A stretch of DNA of 64,000 nt from contig BDGG01000005.1 in assembly GCA_001949185.1 (NCBI GenBank), positions 2,891,972 to 2,955,971 of the forward strand, given 5' to 3'. How positions within the stretch are numbered: position 1 is the stretch's first letter; the number at the start of each line of letters is the position of its first letter. The stretch is from Ramazzottius varieornatus. Its lineage: Eukaryota > Tardigrada > Eutardigrada > Parachela > Ramazzottiidae. Positions 54,312-64,000 of this stretch are shown here, one piece after another. Under the pieces are notes generated by a model. It did not search any database. It was not told the origin of the DNA and saw only the letters and a program-made list of their open reading frames with translations. The translations under genes were made by a program, and so were the position numbers.

Positions 54312-55537
54312 TCATTTGATAGTCAGGTTGGAGAGTCCCAGGAAAACATCCTCGTCCACCCAGCTTGCTTCGGTCTCTCCCTGCCATTTCACCAAATACT
54401 GCCGCCTGGTTCGAACATCCACGATCCGCTCGATTTCCTCGGTAGCTTCTTGATCGAGAGACCTTTCCTCCCTAAGCTTGCCTTCCTTCTGCGCATGCGA
54501 CAGTGTATTCTCGTAAATGTTGTCGCTCCAGTCTTCCTTCTGGTTGCTCTCTGGTGTTTCGCTGGTAGCAGGTTGGTCTTTCTCGTTGACAGATCCACTT
54601 TGCGCTTTCATCCATTGTTGCGCTCCTCGAGGGCCTTGAGGGCCTTTCTGAACGCAACCCCGCTCCTGCAGACGATTTTTTAGTCGCCGATGACCCACTT
54701 TGTGTACCTGGGCGGCAGTGTTCGCGGAGAACCGGCCCTCCAGGACGTCACGAACAGCGGCTTCCAGGTTCCCTCGCACAAGCGGTGAAGGAGCCGGAAT
54801 ACCCCGTTCAATGAGTGCCCGTTTTATTCGGTGCTGGTGGATCTTGTGTTTGTGAGCGCTGGCCCGCATGGACATGCCTTTTGAAACGACATCATCGACT
54901 GCCGCCCACAATGTCTTATCATGCTGCGGTTTCCATGCTCTGGAAAAATAAGTCGTACAATAAATGCAGAACGACAATGGCAGCTAGCCCATTGATGCTT
55001 TTATATGGTGCCGTTCTAGTATTAGTACAGTGTAACAACTTTGTGCTGCGGTGCTTACCGTCGACCTCCTCTCGATCTGTTGACCGTTTCCACCGCGCCC
55101 TTTCCAAGCAGTGCTCGATCAAGCTCGATGAAGGTTAGTTCAAACTTTTCGCGAACGCATGTGGGTCTTTCTTTTCTCGTAAGAATAGCATCGACCGCGG
55201 CATCCAGAATTTCGCTACAGAACAGAAGACAGATCCAGACGAGTTAAGGGATAATCCTCGATATTTTTCGTTGCCTTAAGTGGTCAGATACCAAACGTAC
55301 GTCTTTCGTATCTCATACCTACCGTTTCGGGTCATTATTCAAGGTTGCGGACGAGGTCGCATTACTATCGGCATGCCCGCTGCTTGTTCCGGCGGCGCCA
55401 CTGTTGGTTCCGTAACTGACCTTCTCCGAGGTGCCCATACCAGACGTGGCGCAGTCTGTTTCCTGATCGCGGCTCTTGGTAAATTTGGCGGATGAATCGC
55501 AAGATGATGTTGCCTCCTTGTCTGAAATGTCCGCCAT
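54312..55537 (-). CDS. Two-HTH chromodomain protein, gene D
   Basis: Exons 55323-55537, 55059-55214 and 54312-54939 join in phase 2 each time for 332 residues. Residues 1-71 are Ser/Thr/Gly-rich and disordered. Exon 2 is helical (LDAAVDAILTRKE, LTFIELDRALLGKGAVETVN). Exon 3 has two pipsqueak-like helix-turn-helix segments at about 130-168 (LWAAVDDVVSKGMSMRASAH, KIHQHRIKRALIERG) and 178-220 (NLEAAVRDVLEGRFSANTAA, KVGHRRLKNRLQERG). An acidic Gln/Asn linker follows, then a chromodomain at the end (EEIERIVDVRTRRQYLVKW, QGETEASWVDEDVFLGL). It is the only intact three-exon member here. The Trp of the methyl-lysine cage is kept, but the first and third aromatics are replaced. A sequence-specific chromatin factor, perhaps derived from a transposase, is inference. 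Confidence 0.7.
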
Positions 55538-55745
55538 TACCAACAAACGCTAGCAAGTTGTTGCTTGCTATCCTGAAAACCTTAGCACGACTTTCTACCT
55601 CATGTATATACGAGTGTGAGGAGTTCTAAAAGGTTCGTCCATACTACTGTATAAATCGAGTCGAATTGCTGTACATGTGAGATACATCGACGTTACACCG
55701 CATGTGGACACTGAAAAGGTAAGGACAGTTAGCTGCTCGGAGAAG

Positions 55746-55798
55746 CATCCTGGCTGACCGTACGGTACATCCTGGCTGACCGTACGGTACATCCTGGC
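55746..55798. repeat. 22-bp tandem repeat, about 2.4 copies
   Basis: CATCCTGGCTGACCGTACGG plus two bases is repeated twice without change (55746-55767 and 55768-55789), followed by a partial third unit. It lies in the region between gene D and the Kir gene. Confidence 0.9.
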
Positions 55799-56049
55799 TT
55801 GAGACATTGCCCGACCTACAAACGCTCTACACAGAACAAGTATCGTTTCACCGGATTTCTTGACAGTGAGGAAGTAGTTGCCTATGCAATTGTATCAGAA
55901 CACAATAAAACTCTTCTATACACTAGAATTTCTTAAACGCAATGCTCATCAGTTTATCTAAAGCCAGGATGAAGCTCCCTGTGTGCAAGTTCTTATTCTT
56001 CAGGGTCGTCAGGTCCTGTATGCTCTAGTTTTGCACCACATTGACATTA

Positions 56050-58245
56050 TTATGATCGTATTCTTGGAAGTTCCACGCTGTAAAGAGCAACGGCCGGTGA
56101 GCTCGTCGAGGCGCCATTCAGCGGATCTTGCAAAGCCGGGCCTCTCAACCCAGGTGTAGAACAGCGCCGAAGCAGCTCGTTGCCCACCGGCACCAAACTG
56201 TCGAATTTGGGCTGGACCTGCTCTTCTTCGCTGGGGCTGGATGGCCGGCGATCATCTACACTGCCACGATGGCTCAGCAGTGCCACCTGTGGTGTGCAGG
56301 AGCGACGTCGGTATTGCGGTCGCGGAAGGGGAGGAGGGACTGGCTGGATGGGAAGGCCAGCGTCCAGTTGGGCCTTCTCGTCGGCAGCCCTTTGCTGAGC
56401 CTGGAGGCGAAGGAGCTCTTTGGGGGAGCAACGTGGTGTCGAGTCGATCATTTGAAATTTGTCAAAGTAATCGTGGTCGATGCGAACGACACCGTCGACG
56501 CCGGGCCGAACCACCTTCTCGAAGCGGGAACCCCAGCGGATTTCACTGGGTAAGTAAGATGTGCGGGCTTGGGTCGTCAGGCCGGTAGCTTCAACGATGC
56601 CTTCCAGTATCACTGAAACACATCGAAATGACACACTTGAGAGGGAGAATGTTCTCGACAAGGTAGAAGATACTGTGGGAAAAACGGTGGAACACAGCTC
56701 GAGTGACCTTTATTGAACAGGTTGTTTACCCGACTTGGCTATTGCAGCGAAGAAAATTATGTTAAAAGTACGAGTGAATAAGACACAGGTTTCAAAGGAT
56801 GCCAGAATATAGTAATGTTTTTTTCTGGATTGAATGAGAAAGGCAACGAGGGTTTTGCTCAGACTTACCAATAATTTCAAGGCGCTGGTGAAGTATTTCA
56901 TCAGCGGAATATTCGAACAAGGGACTTCGTTCGTCAATTTCATGAGTAATGATGTTGGGCCAGACGAGGAAGAGTCGGTCTGTGCCGTCGGAGAAGCCGA
57001 CGTCCATGTCGTAGGAATAGAAAGGTATCTCTTCGCCTTCAGCTGTCAAACGTTCCTTCATACACATGACCCGTATGTGGGCTTCCACCAAGTGCGACCT
57101 ATGACGAAAACGCTGCTTAATAGTTGGGACGATCCGTGGTCAGAAAGAAAACAGAGCGAGGTTAGGCTTGAGGAAATCGCGATCTTACCGTCTCATGTCG
57201 CCAATCCTGAACTGAAAAACCATCTTCCCATCTCTTTGACAAACGCATGCTGCAAAACAGAAAAAAAAATTTCGACACGTAGGTTTTGATACTGTCAAAG
57301 GTAATTTTTAGCCTCTTGTTTCAGAACTTCTTCCCCTCGAAACTGACTTACGAGATGACTTTGGAATTTTTCTACTGTTGAACTGTAAAACTTTATGCTT
57401 TGAAGCAGACGCGTGTTCAACCGATGTGTGAAGTTGAAGACATTAATCGTACCTTCTTTGGAGAACATGAGCGTTTCCGAGCGCATCTTGGGTCGGGATA
57501 ATTTAGCGAATAATACACCAACCAGTATCGATTGTAAGGCTACTCCTGTCAAGCATTGGAAGCACAAGACAATAATCACGTGAGGACATTCGGTATTTGC
57601 AAAGCGGTATCCGTATCCGATGGTATGCTGGGTCTCTAGAGAATACAGGAAGGCCGACGTGAAGTCTTTGATTTTATTGATACACGGCGTCCACTCTTCT
57701 TCCGTCAAATTCCCCTTGGTCAGATCATCGTGAAGCCAGGCGAAGAAGAAATAGACAAATGCATACAATAACCACGTAGAGAAGAAGCCAAAGGCAAAGA
57801 TCAGGGCGCACCAGCGCCATTTACAGTCCACCAGCGTTGTGAAGATATCGGCTAGATATTTGTAGCCTTTCCTCTTGACGTTGCTGTGCCGAACATTGCA
57901 TTCGCCGGTCTTGGAGACAAAGCGCATGACCGGTGTCGGACCGGTCTTGGGAGAGGGAAATGTGAAGGTGCGGTTGAGGAATAGAGGGGAGGTGGAACGA
58001 CTGCGCGACTCCGTGCCGGAGGAGCGGGAAGAAGGCACACTGAGATATCCATTGCGGCGTTTGTCGTGTTGTGGCGGAGGGACTTCTAATCCGCTTCCGG
58101 CTTCGACGTCCAGCAGGGATAGGGTTATTCCCGAGGCCGCGATGGGATCGGCGCGGGAACCAAAGGTTAGTGGCGCAGCTTCGACACTTCGCCGTGGCTT
58201 CTTCATCAGGTTCATCATACTATTTACAAGCAGCTCAAAGATCAT
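56050..58245 (-). CDS. Inward-rectifier potassium channel
   Basis: Exons 57453-58245, 57189-57249, 56869-57098 and 56050-56612 join in phases 1, 2 and 1 for 548 residues. Four subunits form a membrane potassium pore gated by PIP2. Helix 1 (WRWCALIFAFGFFSTWLLY) is followed by a pore loop with the filter TIGYGYR at about 209-215, helix 2 (IIVLCFQCLTGVALQSILVG) and the basic PIP2 site (LSRPKMRSETLMFS). The cytoplasmic beta domain then follows (VCQRDGKMVFQFRIGDMR, AEGEEIPFYSYDMDVGF, WPNIITHEIDERSPLFEYS, SYLPSEIRWGSRF). The N-terminus before helix 1 is about 140 residues, longer than usual, and the Pro-rich C-terminal tail is also long. The start is the first ATG after an in-frame stop. At the pore-lining site that is usually Asp, Asn or Glu and sets rectification, I align a Gln. 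Confidence 0.9.
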
Positions 58246-59470
58246 GGAAGGGCTCACTTTTGAAGAGTTTTAAAGGAGAAACGAAGAGTAGTTTCTTGGA
58301 TGACGTTAGTGGCAAATGGATCGAAAGAGCATGACTTTTTCGACCGACAGTATCGACCACGAAGATCGAAGAAGAGGTGGCCGAAAGTGACGATCGAGTG
58401 GGATAAATCGACCTTTGGTAAAGTGTTGAACGAAGGTGTACAGTAGATGGCTTGTAAGAGACTGCTGAGTTGCAACTTGGGATAGTGATCACTGATGCTT
58501 AGAGAATAGAGCTTTAAGATGAACCTGCAACATAGAAATAAAACATGAACTTTCTTACCGGAAAAATGGTTCGGGCAGTAAAGCCAGGGTATATGTGAAG
58601 GTTCGGGTCAGCCGCTTTGCGAGTGAGCGAAGTGTCAAATCACAGTACATATAACCTTCCCCACACGCACGATTAGCTCTGCCATCAGTGCCATGCACCA
58701 TAACGCCAAAGGGCAGCACGATCGCGATTTGCCTGTCCCACTGCTTCCTGACAGACTCTGACAGGAACACTGCAGCTCGCCGTAAGTGTTGTGAACCATA
58801 CCCCGAGCTGAGTACTGCAGCGAGCTTCCCTCCCAGACGTCTCCAATTACTCCACTTCCGGGTCTCGTTCGAGCATTCCACAAGACATTATTCTCGGCAT
58901 GCCAAGCACACATTTCCTGCACCAAAGGCAAGCACAAATTACGTTCCTATTTTTAAGCTATTAATATAAGATTCTTGGAACAATTTTTCGGAAACATTCG
59001 GTTCGGATTGGCTAAGCTTATATGATCAAGTCGCGCACAGCATTGATGTCATACTTTTCTGACTTGATATTCAAGACATTTGTCGAAAGGTCAAAGTTTA
59101 CATCCATCACCCTTTTTTTCTCGTCGTGTAAACCTCTTCTGTTATGTTTACACGTCTCAGTTCTTTTTACGCGGAAGTTATTGCATAAGTAAGTGACGGA
59201 ATAGCAGCCTGAATACATACAGACACGTCGTCTCTGTTTGGCCTTTTCCCGAGAAGAAACTTCACATTACTCATCCGAGTTTGGTATTATTCTGGGATAA
59301 AGTTTAGGCTCTGACCGACGCGCCGACACTTCCAATCCATCACGTTGATTACGCAGAGCCAAGAGAAACTGCAAGTGGACAAGTGGTCGGCCAGAGTACA
59401 CAAGCAATGACGTCAGCGAACCACACGCCGTTTGCTCATGAAGGCGTCATGATCACATGGGATATCGGTA
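58246..59470. other. Intergenic stretch upstream of the Kir gene
   Basis: It probably contains the Kir promoter and any 5' untranslated exon. Minus-strand frames at 58555-58937 are open but show no domain. Confidence 0.4.
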
Positions 59471-59640
59471 GATAAACTCGTTTTCCCAACTGGAGTAAGT
59501 TCTGAATGTTGTTGGTAGGACAGTGCGCCACTTGAACAAGCGATCTTGTCGAATTTTCAAGTGGCGCAGATCTTTGCTGTGATTGGATGAGTGAGTGCGC
59601 CGCTTGGAAGAGCGATCTTGTCAAGATTGTTTGACAAGAC
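59471..59640. mobile_element. MITE, AAGTGGCGCAC family, rearranged
   Basis: Contains GATAAACTCG, GTGCGCCACTTG, the inverted CAAGTGGCGCAG and a third unit GTGCGCCGCTTGG. GCGATCTTGTC occurs twice. Confidence 0.6.
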
Positions 59641-61367
59641 GGCACATGTTTCCCTGCCAGCTCACATCACATGCCTCCACTTGAAAGTGCACTGCTTGGG
59701 TGTATTTATATATAGCCAGCTGAAAAACAATGGGAGGAAAGTGGGAAAGAAAGAAAGAGGATGTGCTCGCATGAATATGCATACACTGCGTCGGATGTCG
59801 CTTTCCGACTGTCGTTCGTCAAGAGAGTTTACTTATTATAAACCGAGGAACTGCTCAATGATTCAAGAGCAGGCGAAAGCGGGAAGTCAGATGAACCATT
59901 GTCTGAAAGCGGATATTGGTGAGTTCCGCTTGGGTTCGCTTATGTCTAGTCAACTGTAATTGGAAAACTTCTCCCGAAAATCGCTCAATCGAACCGATAC
60001 CTGTTGAATAAACGAAGGCCTGCATTCCCTGATAACTTTCAGCTCGCACAAACCAAAGCAGTTTTCCAGAAATCTTCACGGTACGGACCGTAAGGTAGAT
60101 GAACTACAAAAATAGCTTAGCTGTTTTTGAAAAAAAAAGGGATTGCTCTATTTGATTTTTGATCAAAGACTTTGAAAACGGGGTCAGTATGCGACGGCAA
60201 TATATCTTGCCACGGCAGGTAGATATGCGTAAATATGTGAGATTTGCGAAGTCCTATGCGATCTTCTAGGCGAGATTTACATGGAACGAAACCACTGTGT
60301 GCCTTATTTTGTCAATATGGCCAAACCAAGGACCCATATGCACTGTTATGAGGGCAAGTTTTTAGTAGCTCTGTCAGTCTGTCTTTACGTACCTGAAGCT
60401 CGTGTTCGGTGAATGATTAAAGACAAAGTATCCAGCTTGCAAATGCGTGGCACAGATTTCAAGAAACATGTTTTTTGACGCGTGGGAGCAATAAGATAAA
60501 AATATTTAGGAGAAACATTAGAATGAACGAGCATGTATGTCCTGTATTCGTTATTATTTCGACTGTGTTACTGCTCATGATCATGACATCATGATATCAC
60601 ACGTTCCGATGAGTACACGAAAAGATTCAAAGTCCTAATCCGTGAACAGGAGGGTGCCAATAAGACTGATCATGTTATCGCGTGTTGCTGTAAGTCCAGA
60701 GATGAGTGGTTTGAGTGTTATCCTTGTGTTGATGGCATCATTCAGCGTACAAAAAATAGCTACAAATAAAGTGCGCTTTAAACAGACACTTGCGGGAGAT
60801 GTCGGACAGCGCAAAGCGTGTGCTGTAATGCAGCACTGGTCGGTGGGAGCTGTACACTATCCTCCCAGGACCCATCAAAGCAGCTCCTCCTATTCACTTC
60901 CGCGTTCTAATTACCATCTCAAGACTTGTCCATAATCTACTGGTTTATCTTTCATGATTGCCATTCCTTGCCCTCTCCAACCTCCGGTAACGCGACCACA
61001 GAGTCTTTGGCGAGAAACAAACTAATACTGTACATGGGATCCAGCCTGGGACACTGGGCCTTGCACTAAGCGGTTTTGAAAGAAGGAAGGAAGCGAAAGT
61101 AATCGATAGAAGCCCGTTACTTAACCATGTATTTGTACTACAGGATGCAGAAAAATGAATCGTTCATTGTCAAGGTCATGGACGGTCCGCCATTTTCTTC
61201 CGGCTTCGGTCAGTTTGACACTTTCAAAAAAATTTACTAAATGAAATACAATCCCAAAAAAAGTTCAAACAACATGCCGAAAACTCGTGATTCTATCTTC
61301 TCTCAAGTTTAACGTTGTGTTTTTTTCTCATAAATGAAGCGTGGCATTTTGCAGTTCGGCGAACAAT
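59641..61367. other. Intergenic stretch
   Basis: An open plus frame at 60642-60935 contains a hydrophobic stretch (SGLSVILVLMASFSV), but no further domain or splice support. Nothing else recognised. Confidence 0.35.
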
Positions 61368-61500
61368 CTGGAGCAGGTCGTTCTTCCGAGTGGCGCACTC
61401 TTCCTACCAACAACAGCACAAATATGCGCCAATTGAAAGTTCGGGCAAGGATCGGTCCGATCGAATTTGTTTGCCGAGTTCGTATCTCGGGATGAGATTT
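61368..61500. mobile_element. MITE, AAGTGGCGCAC family
   Basis: GAGTGGCGCACTCTTCC, the inverted ATGCGCCAATTG and the end AATTTGTTTGCCGAGTTCG match the family parts. The left end is degraded. Confidence 0.55.
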
Positions 61501-62449
61501 GGAAGGTGGTGCAGTTTTAACGGATGATTGGGAGTCGTTTTCTGACGGGTCGGCTATCGTAACGAAGATAATGTTACGAACAAGGGATATTACACCATCT
61601 GACAATTTTCTGGTTCAATGCCAAAATCACCGCCCGCGGCTCCAGGCAAACCCGAAGTTCAATCTCAGGCTCATGTTTTCAGCATCATCGAAAAGACAGG
61701 ACTCTGGCGACATTTTGCACGACGCAGTTATCGATGATCAACACGTAGTAAGTTTTGGCTCATCACCAGTAATTAGTTAGTGCTAGATTTGACGACAGCT
61801 CCTCTTCTGCTTGATTAACGACGAACGTTGTTTATCTCTCTGATGTTATCATTTCCCCACAGTAATGCTAACTACAGTGATAGTTTTGGAAATTGGCAGA
61901 ATGTAATATGCCTTTGGTATGCGATAGCACGTCATAGAAGTACGACAGTGTTCCGCAAACATTTTTCAAGGCACCGGAATTTCTGCCATTGGATTGTTAG
62001 ATTTTCTGAATATTCGGATTTTGTCGCTGTTTTAATGGGTGGATTGACCTAAATACTATCGTCACACAGGAGTAAACAGAAAGCCGACAGAAATTAATAC
62101 CAAAAATGTGATCTCATCTCTGTGAACTGCTGATCCATGTCGACCAGCTGGCGCATTCTGCGGGAGGCATTTGTCGCCCATTGACGTCATCGCGAATATT
62201 TCGCATGCGACAGGCAGAGAAGTGGCTCCTGCGTGCTGCTTGATATGCATTGACCATTGATGCGACATGATGGTGTGCCGTGAATAATAACGTGCTCCAG
62301 TAGCCGTTAAACGCTGTGAATTGAAGTTTAATTGGCCAAACAGATCCCTACTACCCACTACCCACTACCCACTGCGCCTAATGATTATTATGGTTCTTCA
62401 CAGAGCCCGTAGAGTACAGAGGTCGCCACAAGTTTGAAATGGGAACCCG
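61501..62449. other. Intergenic stretch with a heptamer repeat
   Basis: A short tandem array of CTACCCA, about 3.5 copies, lies at about 62348-62373. Open frames are short and not recognised. Confidence 0.4.
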
Positions 62450-62640
62450 CCAAATAAACTCGGAACGATTGTCATCTCAAGTGACGCATGCATGCCTTTT
62501 TATGGACAGGAAGTGTGCGCCAGTTGGGATCACGGTCTTGCCGACATTTATCCTCCAAGTGGCTCACATTTTTAGCGTTATTGGCTGAAGGGGTGCGCCA
62601 CTTGGTAGGCAGTTTTGCCGAGTTTGTTTGTTGAGCTTCC
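62450..62640. mobile_element. MITE, AAGTGGCGCAC family, longest copy
   Basis: The left end GCCAAATAAACTCGG and the right end CGAGTTTGTTTGTTGAGCTTCC (inverse) bracket GTGTGCGCCAGTTGG, CCAAGTGGCTCAC and GGTGCGCCACTTGG. Confidence 0.65.
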
Positions 62641-63068
62641 AAATGTCCAAGTTCCCGATTGCGCCTTTGGATCCTATTTCAGGGTCACGGATTTTCACAG
62701 ACATGGTTGACAGTTGTCTAGAGTACACAAACGACAGGGGTTTATGGTGATTGCTGCTGCTGCCGCAAAGACAAGTGGATATGATTGATCCCATTGATTT
62801 TTTGCGATTTCTCTTAGTTAGAGTACGGAAAACCTCGGCAAGACGAGACTTCTGTTTGCTCTAGTGGTCGTTGTGATATTTGTGAATTTATTGAGAAGCT
62901 TCAGGCTTTGCCATAACGTGATTAAGTGCACCAGAAAAACTGGAGGGGAGCTGGTACGAAAGGAAACCTTCGCGTCTCGTCTTACATATACCGTACCATA
63001 CACATATATATTTAGAGTAACACCTCCCACGAACGACAGGTCGATCCGCTCGGAGGAAATTCTGGATT

Positions 63069-63273
63069 GTAATCACGCAGGACGAGAAATTATGGTACAG
63101 TAAATATTATGGGACAGGCCTTTTCGCTACGGCGGTTCGGGAGCACGTACGTGCGCGACCGGTTCACAGTAATACATTTTTGGACACTTTTCTACGGTCG
63201 AATTTCCATTTCGCCGTCCTTTCCGCCTGTCTCATAATTGTACTGCACCATAATATCTCGTCCTGCGTGTACT
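63069..63273. mobile_element. MITE, second copy of the 203-bp family, inverted
   Basis: The ends (CACGCAGGACGAGAAATTAT through TATTATGGGACAGGC, and its inverse) and the interior (AAAGGACGGC, GAAATGGAAATTC, on the minus strand) correspond to 18794-18996. Its two arms agree at about 85 percent by eye. Confidence 0.75.
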
Positions 63274-63590
63274 GACAAAACGTCCATTCACGGGGTCGAG
63301 ATACGTCCTATTATGTATGTAGTCTGGTCGGGACCTGGCAAGACTTCGAAAACTCTCCCACGGATTCATCATATCAACAAAGATGCAACAAATATTCAGC
63401 AACTGAACGAAAGCGTCGTTTTACGACGGTAAATTCTACACTGTATATGTTGGACGACTACCCAATACTGGCTAAAAGAAGTTCGGACGGCATTTTATAA
63501 AGGCTTTGGTCTTGGTGTTACGGAATCGAGGCTTCGACCTTTCCGCCGTACTGAGTAATGTGAAAAGAAGGTCAAGCGTTTCTTCCTTAC

Positions 63591-63811
63591 CGTAGAAAAG
63601 GATATCCGGCTGTGAGCTGGTTAGCAAGCGCTGTAGCCGCCTGAAACGGTCGTTCCTCCAACGTGCCGGATAAAATCCAGGCTCGGTTTGATCAGTGACA
63701 GAATAAAATCGCCTTGTAGGATTTCGGCTTCCCGTAGTTGAGGACAGTCCCACCTCGTGGTTCCACGGATCGGTGTCTTGCAGGTCACACGTAACCGCGC
63801 ACAGATGCACT
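63591..63811 (-). other. Possible exon of a gene extending out of the window
   Basis: The minus frame reads DPWNHEVGLSSTTGSRNPTR, then VTDQTEPGFYPARWRNDRFR, then RLLTSSQPDILFYG, and stops at a TACG-GTAAGG donor in phase 1 at 63591. The composition is protein-like and the donor is strong. The upstream acceptor is not clear. I do not recognise the family. Confidence 0.35.
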
Positions 63812-64000
63812 CTTTAAGATGTCACCACAGGTAAGCGAACAGCGGGAATATCGGTGTGTGGGAGGGACTTGCAATTCACGCCGTTCCCTCTTGCAAAATC
63901 GGTAACTTCCGGTCCCCCACAGGGATGAGTTCGATATACACTGAGCCGAACCCTGAAAATAATTTCGTGATAGAAAATGAAACAACAAGTTGTATGTTAT

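Noticed and set aside
56128-58334. Plus-strand frames of 70-150 codons
   Set aside because: They are antisense to the Kir exons.
1-64000. tRNA or rRNA genes
   Set aside because: I scanned for tRNA B-box-like GGTTCRANTCC and cloverleaf partners and saw none that I could support. A tRNAscan run would be decisive.

Overview
The window is animal nuclear DNA. Its genes are split by short GT-AG introns with matching phases, and it carries a class I histone deacetylase (HDAC3 type), a TRMT5-type tRNA methyltransferase, an inward-rectifier potassium channel and a seven-helix gustatory-type chemoreceptor. It also holds many transposon remnants and one 50-base assembly gap (4525-4574). The insect-like receptor and introns as small as 38-100 bp suggest an invertebrate, probably an ecdysozoan. 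A tardigrade is my guess, but nothing here proves it.

Layout. At 0-9.5 kb there is a chemoreceptor gene (5' end outside the window), a small gene for a secreted protein made of two helical repeats, a nested pair of DNA transposons around the gap, a decayed second chemoreceptor, and a dead pogo/Tigger-type transposase. At 11-17 kb lies HDAC3 on the minus strand, whose single 4.6 kb intron holds at least three fold-back elements and a dead mariner-type transposase. From 17 to 31 kb there are no certain host genes: inverted-repeat elements, two or three hAT-like non-autonomous elements, and a Ngaro/DIRS-type tyrosine-recombinase retrotransposon at about 21.8-25.0 kb. At 31.8-34.7 kb is a decayed CR1/Jockey-like LINE, followed head to head by a chromodomain exon. 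At 35.6-36.4 kb is a Cys-rich, Gln/Gly/Tyr/Asn-rich protein. At 36.8-39.6 kb is a mucin-like single-pass membrane protein (minus). At 41.7-43.0 kb is an unrecognised five-exon gene (minus). TRMT5 is at 43.7-45.3 kb (plus). From 45.5 to 55.5 kb four related chromodomain genes or pseudogenes lie on the minus strand, interrupted by a small secreted-protein gene, a hAT-like element with a nested MITE, and a second, truncated copy of the LINE 3' end. The Kir channel is at 56.0-58.2 kb (minus). The rest, 58.3-64 kb, is mostly intergenic with MITEs and one possible exon at the far end.

The most unusual content is of two kinds. First is a local family of small proteins that join an acidic or Ser-rich N-terminus, one or two pipsqueak-like helix-turn-helix segments and a C-terminal chromodomain with a degraded methyl-lysine cage. 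Second is a set of five non-autonomous hAT-like elements with 8-bp target duplications, each packed with its own private short motif.

Exon boundaries were chosen by hand from GT-AG sites, phase agreement and protein continuity. No search or alignment program was run, so family names rest on visible motifs.
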